Assembly (NCBI RefSeq): GCF_003086295.3
Contig: NC_092048.1
Span: 253,001-317,000, forward strand
Direction: 5' to 3'
From: Arachis hypogaea
Taxonomy: Eukaryota; Streptophyta; Magnoliopsida; Fabales; Fabaceae
Length of the DNA: 64,000 bases
Shown here in pieces: positions 24,314-36,076 of this stretch. The notes under the pieces were generated by a model that was not told the DNA's origin, made no database searches, and worked only from the letters and a program-made list of their open reading frames with translations. The position numbers and the translations under genes are program-made. Within the stretch, counting starts at the first letter, position 1, and every line of letters begins with the position of its first letter.

Positions 24314-24923
24314 ATTTTTTAGATAAATTATAATTATATTTTAATATTTTATTAATATTAAAATATAAATTATTTTTTAAATTATTTTTAGTATCTTTTT
24401 TAATCATATAAAATATTTAAAATATTTTTTGTTTTAATAATTAATAATATATACTATTTCTAAACTCATTTCAAAAATATATATTAAGAATAAAATTGGA
24501 TATGTGATAGTATTTGGTATGTTTAAACGTGTTCAAATTTTTTTTTTATTAAAATACAGTTGAATACAAAAAACACACGTGTCAAACAAATATTAATGAG
24601 TGTTGTGTCCGAAATAAAAACACATAGACACAACAACACAAAATAGTAGTAGCTATTTATGCAAGTGGACAAATAGAATACTTATTAATATTCTAACTTA
24701 TTTAGGTGAAACCTACCGATTGATAAATTTTGTTATTAAAAATTTGACCAATGGAACTCAATTTATAGAGATTCAAAGAAAAAATCTCCCCATGAATTCT
24801 TTTTACCATTTTAAGAGGCAAAAACATTTGATCATTGGATCGGACTAAAATATTTGCTAACTAGTCGCATATTAATCTCTTAAGTATAGGGAATGAAGAC
24901 GCTAATAATATTGTTTGATTTCG

Positions 24924-25102
24924 TACGGTATTTTTTAGTTTGATAGATTAAAGACTAATTTATTATGGATTAGACATCTATTTAAAAATTTATTATTAGT
25001 GAATGAGTTGCTGCATTGCATATATAAAACAGAATTCGAATATCCAACCCTTATTTAAATAGATTAATGATAAACTAACCATTTGACCAATCAAATTTGG
25101 TT
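24924..25102 (-). repeat. tRNA-derived SINE-like copy
   Basis: A family member with the ATTCGAAT B-box region (25032-25040), a degenerate head at about 25070-25102, and the tail TCTAATCC...AATCTATCAAACT read on the minus strand. Confidence 0.6.
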
Positions 25103-25328
25103 TTGAAGATGTTAATATTAAACAAAGTATATATATATATATGTGAAAATTTTGTAGTGTGGTTACTAATTTATTATGTTTTACCCTAAGATTTCTTCTT
25201 ATAACAATAATAATGCAACAGAAAAACATTATTATGAAGATATACGCTAGAAATAATATATATGTGATATACAGTGTTGTATATTATTGTAGAAGCAGCC
25301 AAATTTGAAAATAAACAACGGATTTCGC

Positions 25329-25641
25329 TAGGGAGACAATGAACTATTTGTACAATGTGTACAATGAGTTATTGAGTTACAAAATGAACATCTTTCATAC
25401 TATCTAGAATAACCATCCGAGTACTAGCGATAATAAACATCTTCCCAAAAAGCTTAAACTAATTTTGGGATTCACCAAGACTCGAATTCTTGACCTTTCG
25501 AATCTAGCGCTCTAATACCATGCATGATACCACTCATCCCAAAAGTTTCAACTGATGGGAAAAGGTAACACTAATGATTATATCTCTAATACTCTCTAAA
25601 CTTCCATTGTACACATTGTATAAATATTCCATTAGTTCCTC
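25329..25641. repeat. GGGAnCCAATGG inverted-repeat element, copy 1
   Basis: The left end AGGGAGACAATGAACTATTT and the right end AAATATTCCATTAGTTCC are imperfect inverse copies, each followed inward by TGTACAATGTGTACAATG or its inverse. The interior has a tract like the 3' half of initiator tRNA-Met (near 25480-25520). The same element lies at 25679-25966 and 35557-35871. Confidence 0.65.
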
Positions 25642-25678
25642 ATACTTTCCCATAAACATATATCTAAAGAGTAATGCT

Positions 25679-25966
25679 AGGGAACCAATGGCCTAAGTGT
25701 ACAATGTGTACAATGGGCTAAATCTTTGGTTTATGAATAAAATGAACATCACCTATACTATGCAGAATAACCATCCGGATACTAGGGATAACCATCCGGA
25801 TACCAGGGATAATAAACATCTCATGTTATAAAAAGCTAATTTTGGGTTCACCAAGGTTCGGACTCTTGACCTTCTGGACCTGGAACTCTAATACCATGTC
25901 CTGAAACCACTCTTGACCTTCTAAACCTTCATTATACACATTATACGCTTAGGTCATTGGCTCCCT
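25679..25966. repeat. GGGAnCCAATGG inverted-repeat element, copy 2, in the chitinase 1 proximal promoter
   Basis: The ends are AGGGAACCAATGGCC and GGTCATTGGCTCCCT, with TA on both outer sides. It ends about 60 bp upstream of the chitinase 1 TATA box. A 20-base tract (ACCATCCGGATAC plus neighbours) is locally duplicated at about 25768-25805. Two CTTGACC motifs, which contain the TTGAC core of WRKY-binding W-boxes, lie in it at about 25866 and 25914. Confidence 0.7.
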
Positions 25967-26024
25967 ATACTTTCTCATATCTAAAACATCTCAAGCATCC
26001 TACCATAATTAACTTACCATTGCC

Positions 26025-26032
26025 TATAAATA
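26025..26032 (+). promoter_or_regulatory. TATA box of chitinase 1
   Basis: TATAAATA, 68 bases before the last base upstream of the ATG. This leaves a short leader of about 40 bases that ends in an A-rich run. Confidence 0.75.
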
Positions 26033-26099
26033 CCATCATTACCCCAATGAAACTAACACATCAAGAAACTCTTCATTCTCCATCACTCTTAAAAAAAAA

Positions 26100-29000
26100 A
26101 TGGGTTACACCAAATTGCCCTATCTTATAATATTAACTTTCTTATTAGTGGTGCTTGGTAGAACCACAAGAGCACAACAATGTGGTACACAAGCAAATGG
26201 AGCATTGTGCCAAGACAACTTATGTTGTAGCCAATATGGTTATTGTGGTAACACAAATGAATATTGTGGTAACGGTTGCCAAAGTCAATGTGGTGGTGGT
26301 ACCTCTAATGGTGGTGATGTTAGTAGTATCATTACTTCCGCCATATTTGATCAAATGCTTAAGTACAGAAATGATCCACGGTGTAAGGGTAACGGATTCT
26401 ACACGTATAATGCATTTCTTACTGCCGCTAACTCTTTCTCCGCCTTCGGCACCACCGGTGATGATGCCACCAGAAGAAGGGAGCTTGCTGCCTTTTTCGG
26501 TCAAACTTCCCATGAAACCACAGGTTACTTAATTATATGGTGATTACTTGGGTGAATATATCTTTATATATAAAAATAATATTTTTAAATTATTTAATAA
26601 TTTTTTATTATCATCCTTAGATTGAGGGATGAATAGTTAAATTAGTTTTTAAAAGATACGATATTTTTTAAATTTATTTTTAAAAGTTTTTTTTAATTAA
26701 ATTAGCCTTTTAAAGATTACGAATTAATTATATTTATCCTCCAATTACTTCATTAACAATTTTCTTTAAAGATTGATGTTGTAAAACGTTAATTGATAAC
26801 ATATATAATACCTAATATATCTAATTGGATATTGATTATCAAATATATTTATAAAAATTTATTAATTTAGTCATTTTTTTTAATTATAAAATTCTTATTT
26901 CCATTATATGACCTAATGACTAAATTGGTAAATTTTCGTAAACATATTTAGTCAAAATCCAATTGAACATTTTATGTGTTACATACGCTATCAATTAACA
27001 TTTTACATCATCAATTGTTGACAAAAATTGTAAGTAAAGTAACTGAAGGCCAAATATAATTATTTCGTTATCTTTAAATAATTAATTTGATTAAAAAAAA
27101 TCTTTCAAAAACAAATTTAAAAAATATCTTATCTCTAAAAACTAATTTAATTATTAACCTTAGACTAAATCTTTCTTTTGGATATACAGGAATCAAAGAC
27201 ATACTCTAGTATGAGTTGCATTTAGAATTTATCCTAAAGAGATAAAGTGTTATGATTCTAACTTTTTTTTGGAAAGAAAAAGCTCGACACATATGTGGAG
27301 CAAGAATTACAAAATAAAACATAACTGTTGTCATTTTTGGCATTGCCATCAACAACATGAGTTATTTACAACACCAATCTCTAGCAAATGAGAAAGATTA
27401 ATCCACGCAATCTCTAACCCATGTTGCCTTGTTGTTAAAAATGATGTCATTTCTACGTAACCATATAATTCATATCACTGAAAAGAAACCAACTATCCAA
27501 TGCCTGTGTATCTCTTTTCTCCCTGGAACAGCTCTCCAACTCTCAAATTGCTGTTTCACAGTACCAGGCATGATCCATTCTTATCCAAACGCCGATATTC
27601 AAGCACACCACACCTGCCAAGAGTACTCACATGTAATAAACAGATGTTGTATATTTTCAACATCTTTCTTACATATAGGACACCCAGTCTATTAAACCGA
27701 TCCTTTGTATTGATTCGGTCTACCAAAATAAACCAGGAGAACAATTTCACTCATGGTGGAACTAGTCCTTTCCAAACGTCTTTTGTGTATCTGTAACTCA
27801 ATAGCTCCTCATCCATAGTCTCTTCCTACAAAACATGTACAAATGAGTTAGTTGAATAAACGCCTTCCTTGTGAAATCTTCACACCACTCTATCTTACAC
27901 ATCTGCTATCAATCTAACTTTGAATCATAAGAAAAAATAAACTTATATTCTCTACCAAATCTAGCTCAAGTTGGATAAAACCTTTTATTAGGGGATGTAA
28001 CTTTCTCATATATATATTTTTTAATTAACACAAAAATATTTAATTTTATATACACATATACTCAAGATTTAATTTTGAACGTACTATTTATATATATAGG
28101 AGGATGGGCAAGTGCACCAGATGGTCCATATGCTTGGGGGTATTGCTTTATCAATGAAAATAACGAAGCAGATTATTGTACACCCTCTACACAATGGCCA
28201 TGTGCTCCTGGCAAAAAATACTATGGAAGAGGACCAATTCAACTCACTCAGTAAGTAATTAACAAATATATAAGACTATAGTATATACCATGTCCAATAA
28301 TGAATCTAACCACATCAAGTTAATAGACAAATTTAAGCAGAATTTGATGAAATAGAGCGATACAATTTATTTATTTGAGTTTAATTGCTATATGTATTGA
28401 TAATACAGGATTTAATTTTTATATATAGTAGTCAGTATAAAAATATTTTATTATGTCAATAAAAGTAGTTATTTTTCGTACTTATTGTATAAATAGTCAT
28501 AAAAAATAATTAAAAGATTATGTAAAATATTTTGTTTTGTTAATGCATTAAAATTAAATTCTATATAAGTATCATTTAACTATAAATTATATTTGTATGA
28601 ATTTTAGATTATTTTAAAGTTGGGTAAAATATTTTATTACTATATATATATATTGTATATGAAAGGTTTAATTATTTTGTCGTTTTCTATAATTTTACTA
28701 AATTTTCAATTAATTTTTATATATTTTTTTTTGATTGAGTCTTTATACGATATTAGATTTTGTAATTAAATTTCTGCCGCCTGACAAAAATTCTAGAATT
28801 AACTGAATATTTTGTATAGTTTAACAGAAAATATTCTGTTAATTTCAATTAATATTTTTATCACAGTAAAGACTTAATTACAAAATTTAATACGGTATTA
28901 AAATCTAATTGAAAAAAAAAAGTATAGAAACTTAATTAAAAATTCGATGAAATTATAGAAGCCGATAGAATAATTAAACCTATATTAAATTTGTCATGGA

Positions 29001-29490
29001 GTATTCTAAGTATATACCTTTATTATCGTACAAATTTGTAAATCTATCAAAAATTATTTTACAAATCTTTGGTTGTCCACATACATTATTATCGACGTGC
29101 AATTAATTAATAACTTGTTGCAGCAATTACAATTACGGGCCAGCGGGTAATGCTATAGGATCAAATCTTCTAAACAATCCTGATCAAGTAGCAACTGATC
29201 CAGTTATTTCATTTAAGACAGCCATATGGTTTTGGATGACACCACAAGGAAATAAGCCATCATGTCATAATGTCATTACCGGAGGATGGACGCCGTCTTC
29301 TACCGATACAGCCGCCGGCCGAGTCCCCGGATATGGTGTCATCACCAACATAATCAATGGTGGGCTTGAATGCGGACACGGGCCGGATTCTCGGGTCGAA
29401 GATCGAATCGGGTTTTATAGTAGGTATTGCTCAATGTTGGGAGTTAGCACTGGAAATAATTTGGATTGCAACAATCAAAGTCCATTTTAG
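26100..29490 (+). CDS. Class I chitinase (hevein domain + GH19), copy 1
   Basis: Endochitinase that hydrolyses beta-1,4 GlcNAc polymers of fungal walls; a secreted defence enzyme. Exons 26100-26523, 28100-28250 and 29124-29490 give 313 aa with matching phases (1, then 2). Signal peptide at residues 1-25 (ending TTRA), then a hevein/CBM18 domain with all eight cysteines (QQCG...QSQCGG), a very short Gly-rich hinge, and the GH19 domain. Key features are the catalytic HETTGG motif, which intron 1 interrupts, [11 protein letters not shown], and the NYNYGPAG substrate cleft in exon 3. It ends CNNQSPF without the hydrophobic extension typical of vacuolar class I enzymes, so secretion to the apoplast is likely (inference). 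Intron 1 (1576 bp) holds a LINE remnant and a decayed inverted-repeat element; intron 2 (873 bp) holds a MITE. Confidence 0.95.
26626..27159. repeat. Decayed inverted-repeat element in chitinase 1 intron 1
   Basis: The left end GGGATGAATAGTTAAATTAG and the right end CTAATTTAATTATTAACC pair as an imperfect inverted repeat that continues inward (ATATTTTTTAAATTTATT against AAATTTAAAAAATATC). The flanks TTAGATTGA and TTAGACTAA match at 7 of 9 positions, consistent with an old Mutator-type insertion. Confidence 0.55.
27265..27990 (-). mobile_element. Fragment of a LINE (zf-RVT region) in chitinase 1 intron 1
   Basis: On the minus strand, 27750-27556 encodes a peptide with [20 protein letters not shown], the hallmark of the zinc-finger region behind plant LINE reverse transcriptases. 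The usual cysteines are partly mutated. A short T run at 27265-27273 may be the remains of a poly(A) tail. No target duplication was found. The copy opposes the direction of chitinase transcription. Confidence 0.6.
28665..28980. mobile_element. GGTTTAATTA-type Mutator MITE in chitinase 1 intron 2
   Basis: The ends are GGTTTAATTATTTTGTCG and CGATAGAATAATTAAACC, inverse copies. The flanks TATATGAAA and TATATTAAA match at 8 of 9. It is the same family as 57352-57668. It makes up over a third of the intron. Confidence 0.75.
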
Positions 29491-29787
29491 ATAAATTGTC
29501 ATGTTTGTAATAAGCGGGGAGCATCTTTTAATAAGGGACTATAGTGATATCCACTTATAAAGTTATAATGGTAAAGCTCATGAACAATACTATCTTTTAA
29601 TCTTAACATTAAAGTTCGTTAATGTATTACTGTATATACAAAATAAAATTTGATAAATTTTATCATATACTTTTTTTGTTTATAATTTCATACACTTATT
29701 TAAATAAATAAGTGAGTTAATTATTTGACCTGTTTAAATTGATTCTATCATAATTTTTTTGGTTAATTTATCATGATTTTTTTATTA

Positions 29788-30511
29788 GAGTTAATAGTCA
29801 AATTTAACTCTAAAAAATTATTCGATCTTCATTTTAGTCCCAAAAAAATAAAATTAATTAAAATAGTACCTGAATGATAACTACGTTAGTAGAATTCATC
29901 CTTCTATCATCTCAGTTGATGACATGGTTAATATTCGTAAGCGTGGTACACCCCAAAACGACATAACTTTGATTTTTTTGCCTCCAAGTGTGGAGACAAT
30001 GTCATTTGATGTATTCAAATGTTTTTCCAATGACCACCACTCATAACAACCATGTCTCCTCTTTTCTCTCTAACGTCCTTCCCTGAGACACTTATTCATA
30101 CTTTGAACGTCCCTGTTTACTTCACTATTCTGCAAGGCGACATCTGCACATGAGTTCGCGCTACTAGAGAACAATATTAACAATCATAAGCAAACCTTAA
30201 TTCCCTAGATGTTAGAATCAATTTCAAAACCCTAATCTCAATCTCAAACATATATAACTCTTCTCCTCCATGTTGACGGCGGTGGCGGCTGTGGGAAAGT
30301 ATTACCATGTGATAGGGCTGAGTCTCCTAGAGATGTTTTCACGCTCGTGTATTTAAATTTTTGGATTTTAGAAATAGATTTATCGGCGATCAACTGGTAG
30401 CGTAATTTACCAATGCGATTATCTTTTGGAAACTCTTTTAATTAATTTTATTTTTTGGGGACTAAAATAGAGATTGAGTGATCTTTTAGAAACAATTTTG
30501 ACTATTAACTC
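29788..30511. mobile_element. Mutator-type inverted-repeat element with perfect 9-bp target duplication
   Basis: The ends are GAGTTAATAGTCAAATTTA and the near-inverse ATTTTGACTATTAACTC. The arms match for at least 60 bp (both include ATTTTAGTCCC outward). The 9-mer TTTTTATTA stands at 29779-29787 and 30512-30520. The 724-bp body has no recognisable protein. Confidence 0.88.
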
Positions 30512-30609
30512 TTTTTATTATTGTTAACGAATAAAGCTTCTCGTAACCCACATTAAGATTTTTTTTTTTTGTTTGAAGAAAAATGATCTTGTTTTCAGGA
30601 ATTTTCTTG

Positions 30610-31199
30610 TTTGTTTTTTTTTTTTTTTGATATACAAAACGGGGCATAACACCCAAAACAAAAAAAAATTACAAAACAGAAATTAATCGGGGTAAGGTAG
30701 CCCCTCTACAATCATCAGCTAAAATGCTCCTAAGTTTGGTACTTGGTTGATCAATGAAATGATATCCTGGTTCAGTAAATAAGCTTTCATTTGCCATGCA
30801 GTCTGCTCCTCTATTTCCTTCTCTGTAATTATGTACCAGTTTAGTTTGCCATTTTTTCTGGAGGAGCTCCACTATTTTCCTCACTATTGCATCTGGGTGT
30901 TTATTGGAATTTGTTGCTCCTTTTATCACGTCCACCACTGCTTTGGAATCTACTTCTAGAATGATTTTTCTCAATCCCAATTCCCATGCTGTTTTGAGTC
31001 CATAATAAACCCCCCATAACTCTGCATAGTAAGCTGTACAATAACCAATATTTACAACAAAACCTGCAATATTAGTGATCCTCAAAGTTTTTTGTTTTTG
31101 GTTGTAGAAGGGGCCTAAGCCCAAATGATTCTCAAAGTTAATGTTTTTTATTTGGACCTGGAAAGTTAAAGGTTTATATCTAGGCTTTCTACATTTCAT
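30610..31199 (-). mobile_element. LINE 3' fragment encoding an RNase H-like domain
   Basis: The minus-strand frame 31199-30669 contains YAELWGVYYGLKTAWELGLR, KIILEVDSKAVVDVI and YREGNRGADCMANESL, which match the RVT_3/RNase H domain that ends many plant LINE ORF2 proteins. The first catalytic Asp segment is missing, so it is 5' truncated or decayed. A T run at about 30615-30630 on the plus strand is the poly(A) tail of the minus-strand copy. It lies about 600 bp upstream of the VPS38-like start codon. Confidence 0.75.
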
Positions 31200-31788
31200 T
31201 AGTTTTAGCCCAATTCAATTTCCTCAACTCATGTTATGGCCCAATCAACGATAACTCTCTTGTGACTTGTGATAAAATTATTTATAGTCTAGACCAATTT
31301 ACTCAATATGCATAATAATTAATAATGAACATACTTTTTTTCGGTCTGCTATTTTTTTCATGAAGAGGCCCAAGCCCATCCTCATCCGGCAGATTGTTCT
31401 CTCCCTACCTCTGCCACCGATTCCGGCGATTCCACCGGCGTCAACCTCCTAGTCGCGACGGAAGCTGCTCCTAGAATCGCTTCGTTTCGAGACACGATTT
31501 TGACTAACAAAATGAATCAATTGACGATGGTAAAGTGTGTTGCGTAAGTGCCACGTGTCCACTAATCTGCTGTTTTACACTTTTACAGTTTACCCCTCCA
31601 ACAAAAAGAGAAACCAAACTCCTCCACTGACGCCTTCTTTCTTCTTCTTCTCCTTTTTCCGAGAAAATTCAGAACCAATATTTTCCCGAGAAAATTAAAA
31701 TTTGATGAAGTGGTGATGAAGAAGGGATCGACGAGCTTGTGAGTGTGAATTAAGCGCAGTCCAAGGACGATGGTGAGGTCGATCCCCA

Positions 31789-34700
31789 ATGGAACCAAAC
31801 CAGAACATCTCGTTGCTGACGACGACGACCGATCCAGAAGATTTGAGAGTGATTGAGTGGGAGGATTTCGAGAGCGAGCTTGCGAGGTTGTCGAGTCTCT
31901 CTTCTGCGCTCAATGAAGCCAAGGAGAAGAAGCGTCGTCTTCATCAGAAGCTCCATGACCTCATCCAGGTAGGGTTTTAGTAAGAGCTAGGTTTATGGCT
32001 TTGCGCTTTTAATTGATTTCCTGAGATTGTTGAATTCAATTTCTGCTGAGTGTGGTTGATGAGGAGTTAACTTAGAATAAAGAAAAATTTTAGAAGAAGC
32101 TCTGTTTTGGTGAATTGCGGGGGAAGTGGAATCGCAATAGAATGATAGATTTGGGGAAGAAGGAAATGGTTCAATGTTGTCGTGTCAAATGCAGTTTCAT
32201 TTTTGGTAATGTTAGAACTTTGAAGCAAACTGTTCATTTTTGTTCGAATTTGTTTATTCCACTAGATGCAACTTCCATTTAGGGTTATCCATGTCAGTAG
32301 ATCATAACTAGGGTTTTATTATGTACTTCAGGCACTGGTATTTGAGATTGTTCCTGATAGGCATCAATAATATAAGCATATCAATTCAGTCTTGCTTGTT
32401 AAGTTGTTGTTTCTTGCTGTCATCTTTTGTTGCTTTCGACCATGAATACTTGTTTCAGTTGACAATAACATATAGGGGTATGTTATGGTTATTTACTTTT
32501 AAGTCATTGTACTTGTCCCTAATAACGGCCCGCGTATTAGCGGATGATGATGGTTTGAGCAGGTCAATGCTGAATCATTGGGCCGTGTAAATGAACTTGA
32601 AGAAATGCGGCAGAAATTGGAATCAAAGAAATTGATGGTGGAGAATATGTCTGTGCGATCTAGGTTGGCAAAGGAGGATGCTTGCAGGCAAGAAGAGCAG
32701 CTTGGTGGTGCAGTCCAATCGCTGTTGGTGGCAGGAGGTGCTCTTTCCGTGGCTAGCAGAAATCTTCAGGTTGATCTTTTTTCATATTTTGTTATGGGCT
32801 TTGAGTACTACATACTTTTTAATAAGTGAGTTTATGTTATAATTTTTTTCTTAGCCCCATAAAAAAGGGGGCAGAAAGACTTTGTTATATGATGCAGTTC
32901 AGTCAACTGTATTTTTTATGTCTCAGGATGTGTTTGGTTTAGCGTTTGAAGCATAAAACATACGTTTAGTTTTCTTGAAAACTTCACTTTTTCGTTTTGT
33001 TTATTTTTTCCCTTTTTTGTTCTTGTTTAGAACTTTAATGCTTTGCCATCCATTGTCACACAGTTTCCTGGTATTATAGTAGAATCATATGTTTCTGCTG
33101 ATATTGTAGCATGATAGTTAGCTCATGATGTTGTAACTATAGGAGTCAAGTCGGGCACTGTCTGAAGAAAAAGGCTATGTTTGTCTAAGAAATTCACAGA
33201 AGATGCTAAAAATGAGGCAACAACATATGGCATCTCAAATTTCAATGCTATATCCTGTGAAGATCACTGTTGGACCAGCACAAGAGCAAGTTGAGCTTGA
33301 AGCATATCCTTCAGGTAGCCTATCAGGTAATAGATTGCTCAATTTGTCTGTCTTTGTGAATGGTACTGTTAAAATATGAAATGGTTGACCTTATAAGAAG
33401 TAGAAACTATAGTTTCAAGTAAAGAATGAAACTGAGGTGATGGATGTTGCAGTCGCTATATCTCGGTTTCCTAGTGGCACTTTGGATTCAGTTCTTCCTT
33501 AAATTGAGCTATTGTGGTGATTGGTGAATATGATGTCTCTCATTATCTGCTTCTTCTACCAGTTGTGGGTCACCATCTTGTTTTTTTTCCTTTTTATGCT
33601 TCTGTGGTGGTTTTGTTTCATGTTAACTGATCTAAGTTATATATCTATCTTTCCTTTTTGTTGAAATTAACAGTAGATGATTATCTTTCCTATTTGTTGA
33701 AATTACAATGGCATCTGCATAATTAGATATAGATGATTATCTTTCCTTTTTCATTGTGCAAAAGAGTATTCTTTCTTCACAGCAATACTCATTTATCATA
33801 GTATCATTGCTTGTGGACTGTATCATTGTTCCTGTGCATGGTGGTCTTAAGGGCTTGGTAAATCTTAAGGCCCTTTAGAGCTCTGTCATTGTAGCATTTT
33901 CAGCTTTCACTCTCTTTAGGTAAAAATCCCTTATTTACTTTGTAATTTGTGTTGATTATGTTTTGGGTTGGTTAGGCTGCTTTATATTATGACTACAACA
34001 GTTATAGATGATGATCCAGTTATCTTGACCAGTGAATTGTATTAGAATAATTAGATAATATTACTTCATTTCTAATCGAGTAAGTGACACATCTTCTGGA
34101 TTGTTGCTAAAAGTTGCCCTTATTTACCTAGGAACTCCTGCTGGACTTAAACCAGTTAATCAAGGATCGTTGACAATTCAGGGCCTGCATTTGACAATGC
34201 TATCTTTTAAGAAGATGAGCTTTTTCACCGATAAGAAAGAAATTCAAAGGTCTGCTACTGCCCTAGGATATGTTGCACATGTAAGTTTGTAGCTCCCTGG
34301 TCCTTTTCAACCCTTAAATCTATCTGTTAATAGTGAGATGGTCAGTTTCCAAATAGTCAAGTCATATTTTGACATTTTTTTTATATGGAAAACTTCTTGT
34401 GTTACTTAATGCAGCATTCGATTTGCAGGCTGTTTCACTTGTAGCCTCATACTTGCGAGTACCTTTGCGTTATCCGTTACGATTGGGGGGTTCTCATTCA
34501 TATATCATTGACAATGCTCCTTCCATAGAGCCAACGTCATCTGAATCTACATCAAATGCAATGACTTCTGCAAACACCAAGCATGTGGAATTCCCCCTTT
34601 ATTTAGAAGGTCAAGAAACAACAAGAGCGGCTTATGCTGTATTCTTGTTAAATAAGGTATACCTTTTTATTTATCTTTTGTTCTATATAGCAATTCATAA

Positions 34701-34909
34701 ACAAGCCATGGATTTGATTTATGATATGTTCCATTTTTACTCTTTGGCTTATAGCCCCTTTCCCCTTTTGGCTATTCTGATTGTAGGATTTAGAGCAGCT
34801 TTTGAATTTCATTGGTGCAAAGAGTTTGGGACCACGCCATATATTGGCTAATTTGAGGGAGCTTTTTAGGACTATCCAGTCTAAAGCTTTCATAGAGAAC
34901 TTGATCTAG
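31789..34909 (+). CDS. VPS38: VPS38/UVRAG-like subunit of the class III PI3-kinase complex
   Basis: Homologue of plant VPS38 (UVRAG/ATG14 family), a subunit of the endosomal VPS34-VPS15-ATG6 complex that makes PI3P for vacuolar sorting. Exons 31789-31968, 32563-32769, 33143-33326, 34132-34280, 34429-34656 and 34787-34909 give 1071 nt and 356 aa, close to the Arabidopsis size, with all phases consistent. Residues 20-130 are charged and helical ([39 protein letters not shown]), as expected for the coiled-coil that pairs with ATG6. The C-terminal half has the conserved core [24 protein letters not shown] and [20 protein letters not shown], then [20 protein letters not shown]. An out-of-frame ATG 19 bases upstream starts a short overlapping frame that could damp translation. 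Identification is by recall of the conserved C-terminal motif. Confidence 0.88.
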
Positions 34910-35556
34910 TCTCTATTTTTTGCCATAATGAAAGTTTTATGTAAATTGATTTTTGTAATTCTTACATGGGTGCAAATTTTTTGGTGTGCACCTTCCCATG
35001 TAGCATTATTATCAAATTGAAACGAACTTTCTACCATGGATTTGGAATTCTTTTCAATTTATACACAGCTTTTGAACATACTGTCCTCTGAAGAACACAA
35101 GAACATACTTTAGCCAGATGTATTAAGATCATATTTGTAATTGTTGGATGGATATTCAGTAACAAGTAAGCTTTCATTAACACATTAATATTTGCAGCGT
35201 TCCAAAATCGCTGAACCCAAAAGAACAATTGTTTGCCACCTGCTTCTCACCACCCAAATAATTAACAATAATACCTATTTCTTCTCGTAAATTATCCTTT
35301 TAATCATTCTAACTATTTTCTAAACTAGTAATAAACATTGAGTAACCTCAATTATTTATGAGGTATATACTATTCCAAATATATTTGCCAATTAGGTTTA
35401 CATGTCATTATGGAGTTTAAAATGCAGCACCTAAAGAGATATTTATTAGATGAGCCTAGGAAATGGCCATCTTCATGATGAAGCTTGACTTGAGAGACAC
35501 TGCTGGCCCGTTAGTGTCAGACAAAACGGGTAAAGTATTTTTTTATGAGTCCCGTC
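34910..35556. other. 3' flank of the VPS38-like gene
   Basis: 3' UTR and intergenic DNA with no recognisable gene. Confidence 0.4.
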
Positions 35557-35871
35557 AGGGAGTTAATGGAATATTTGTATAATGTGTACAATGGACTATT
35601 GAGTTAAAAAATGAACATCATCTATACTATCCAGAATAACCATCCGAGTATCTCATGTCATGAAACCATTCATCCCAAAAGCTTAAGCTGATTTTGGAGT
35701 TCACCAAGGATCGAACTAGATCTAGAGCTTTGATATCATGTCATGATACCACTCATCCTAAAAGCTTAAGTTGATGAGAAAAAGTAACACTAATAGTTAT
35801 ATCTCTAATACTGAATCGGACATTCCTAAACTTCCATTTTACACATTGTATAAATATTCTATTGGCTCCCT
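35557..35871. repeat. GGGAnCCAATGG inverted-repeat element, copy 3, in the chitinase 2 proximal promoter
   Basis: The ends are AGGGAGTTAATGGAATATTT and AAATATTCTATTGGCTCCCT, inverse copies, with TGTACAATGTGTACAATGG inside. The tract AAGGATCGAAC followed by GAGCTTTGATACCA (35705-35740) resembles the T-arm and 3' CCA end of initiator tRNA-Met. It ends about 130 bp upstream of the chitinase 2 TATA box. Confidence 0.7.
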
Positions 35872-36003
35872 ATACTTCCTCATAAATAATCTGTTTTATT
35901 TTTTATATACTACTAGAAATTGGGCAACCAATGAAAGTGCATTGTAGTGTTAGCCGCCAACTTTGAAAATCAACAAATATCTAGTCTCCCATCATACTTC
36001 ATC

Positions 36004-36011
36004 TATAAATA
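36004..36011 (+). promoter_or_regulatory. TATA box of chitinase 2
   Basis: TATAAATA, identical in sequence and nearly identical in distance from the ATG (66-73 bases) to the element of chitinase 1. Confidence 0.75.
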
Positions 36012-36076
36012 TCCTCAACTTAGTACGAAACCATGCATCACGCACAATACATAAAACCTTTCTTAAAAGAAAAATA

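Noticed and set aside
26155..26532. Alternative frames over chitinase exon 1
   Set aside because: Out-of-frame shadows; the annotated frame has the signal peptide, hevein cysteines and GH19 motif.
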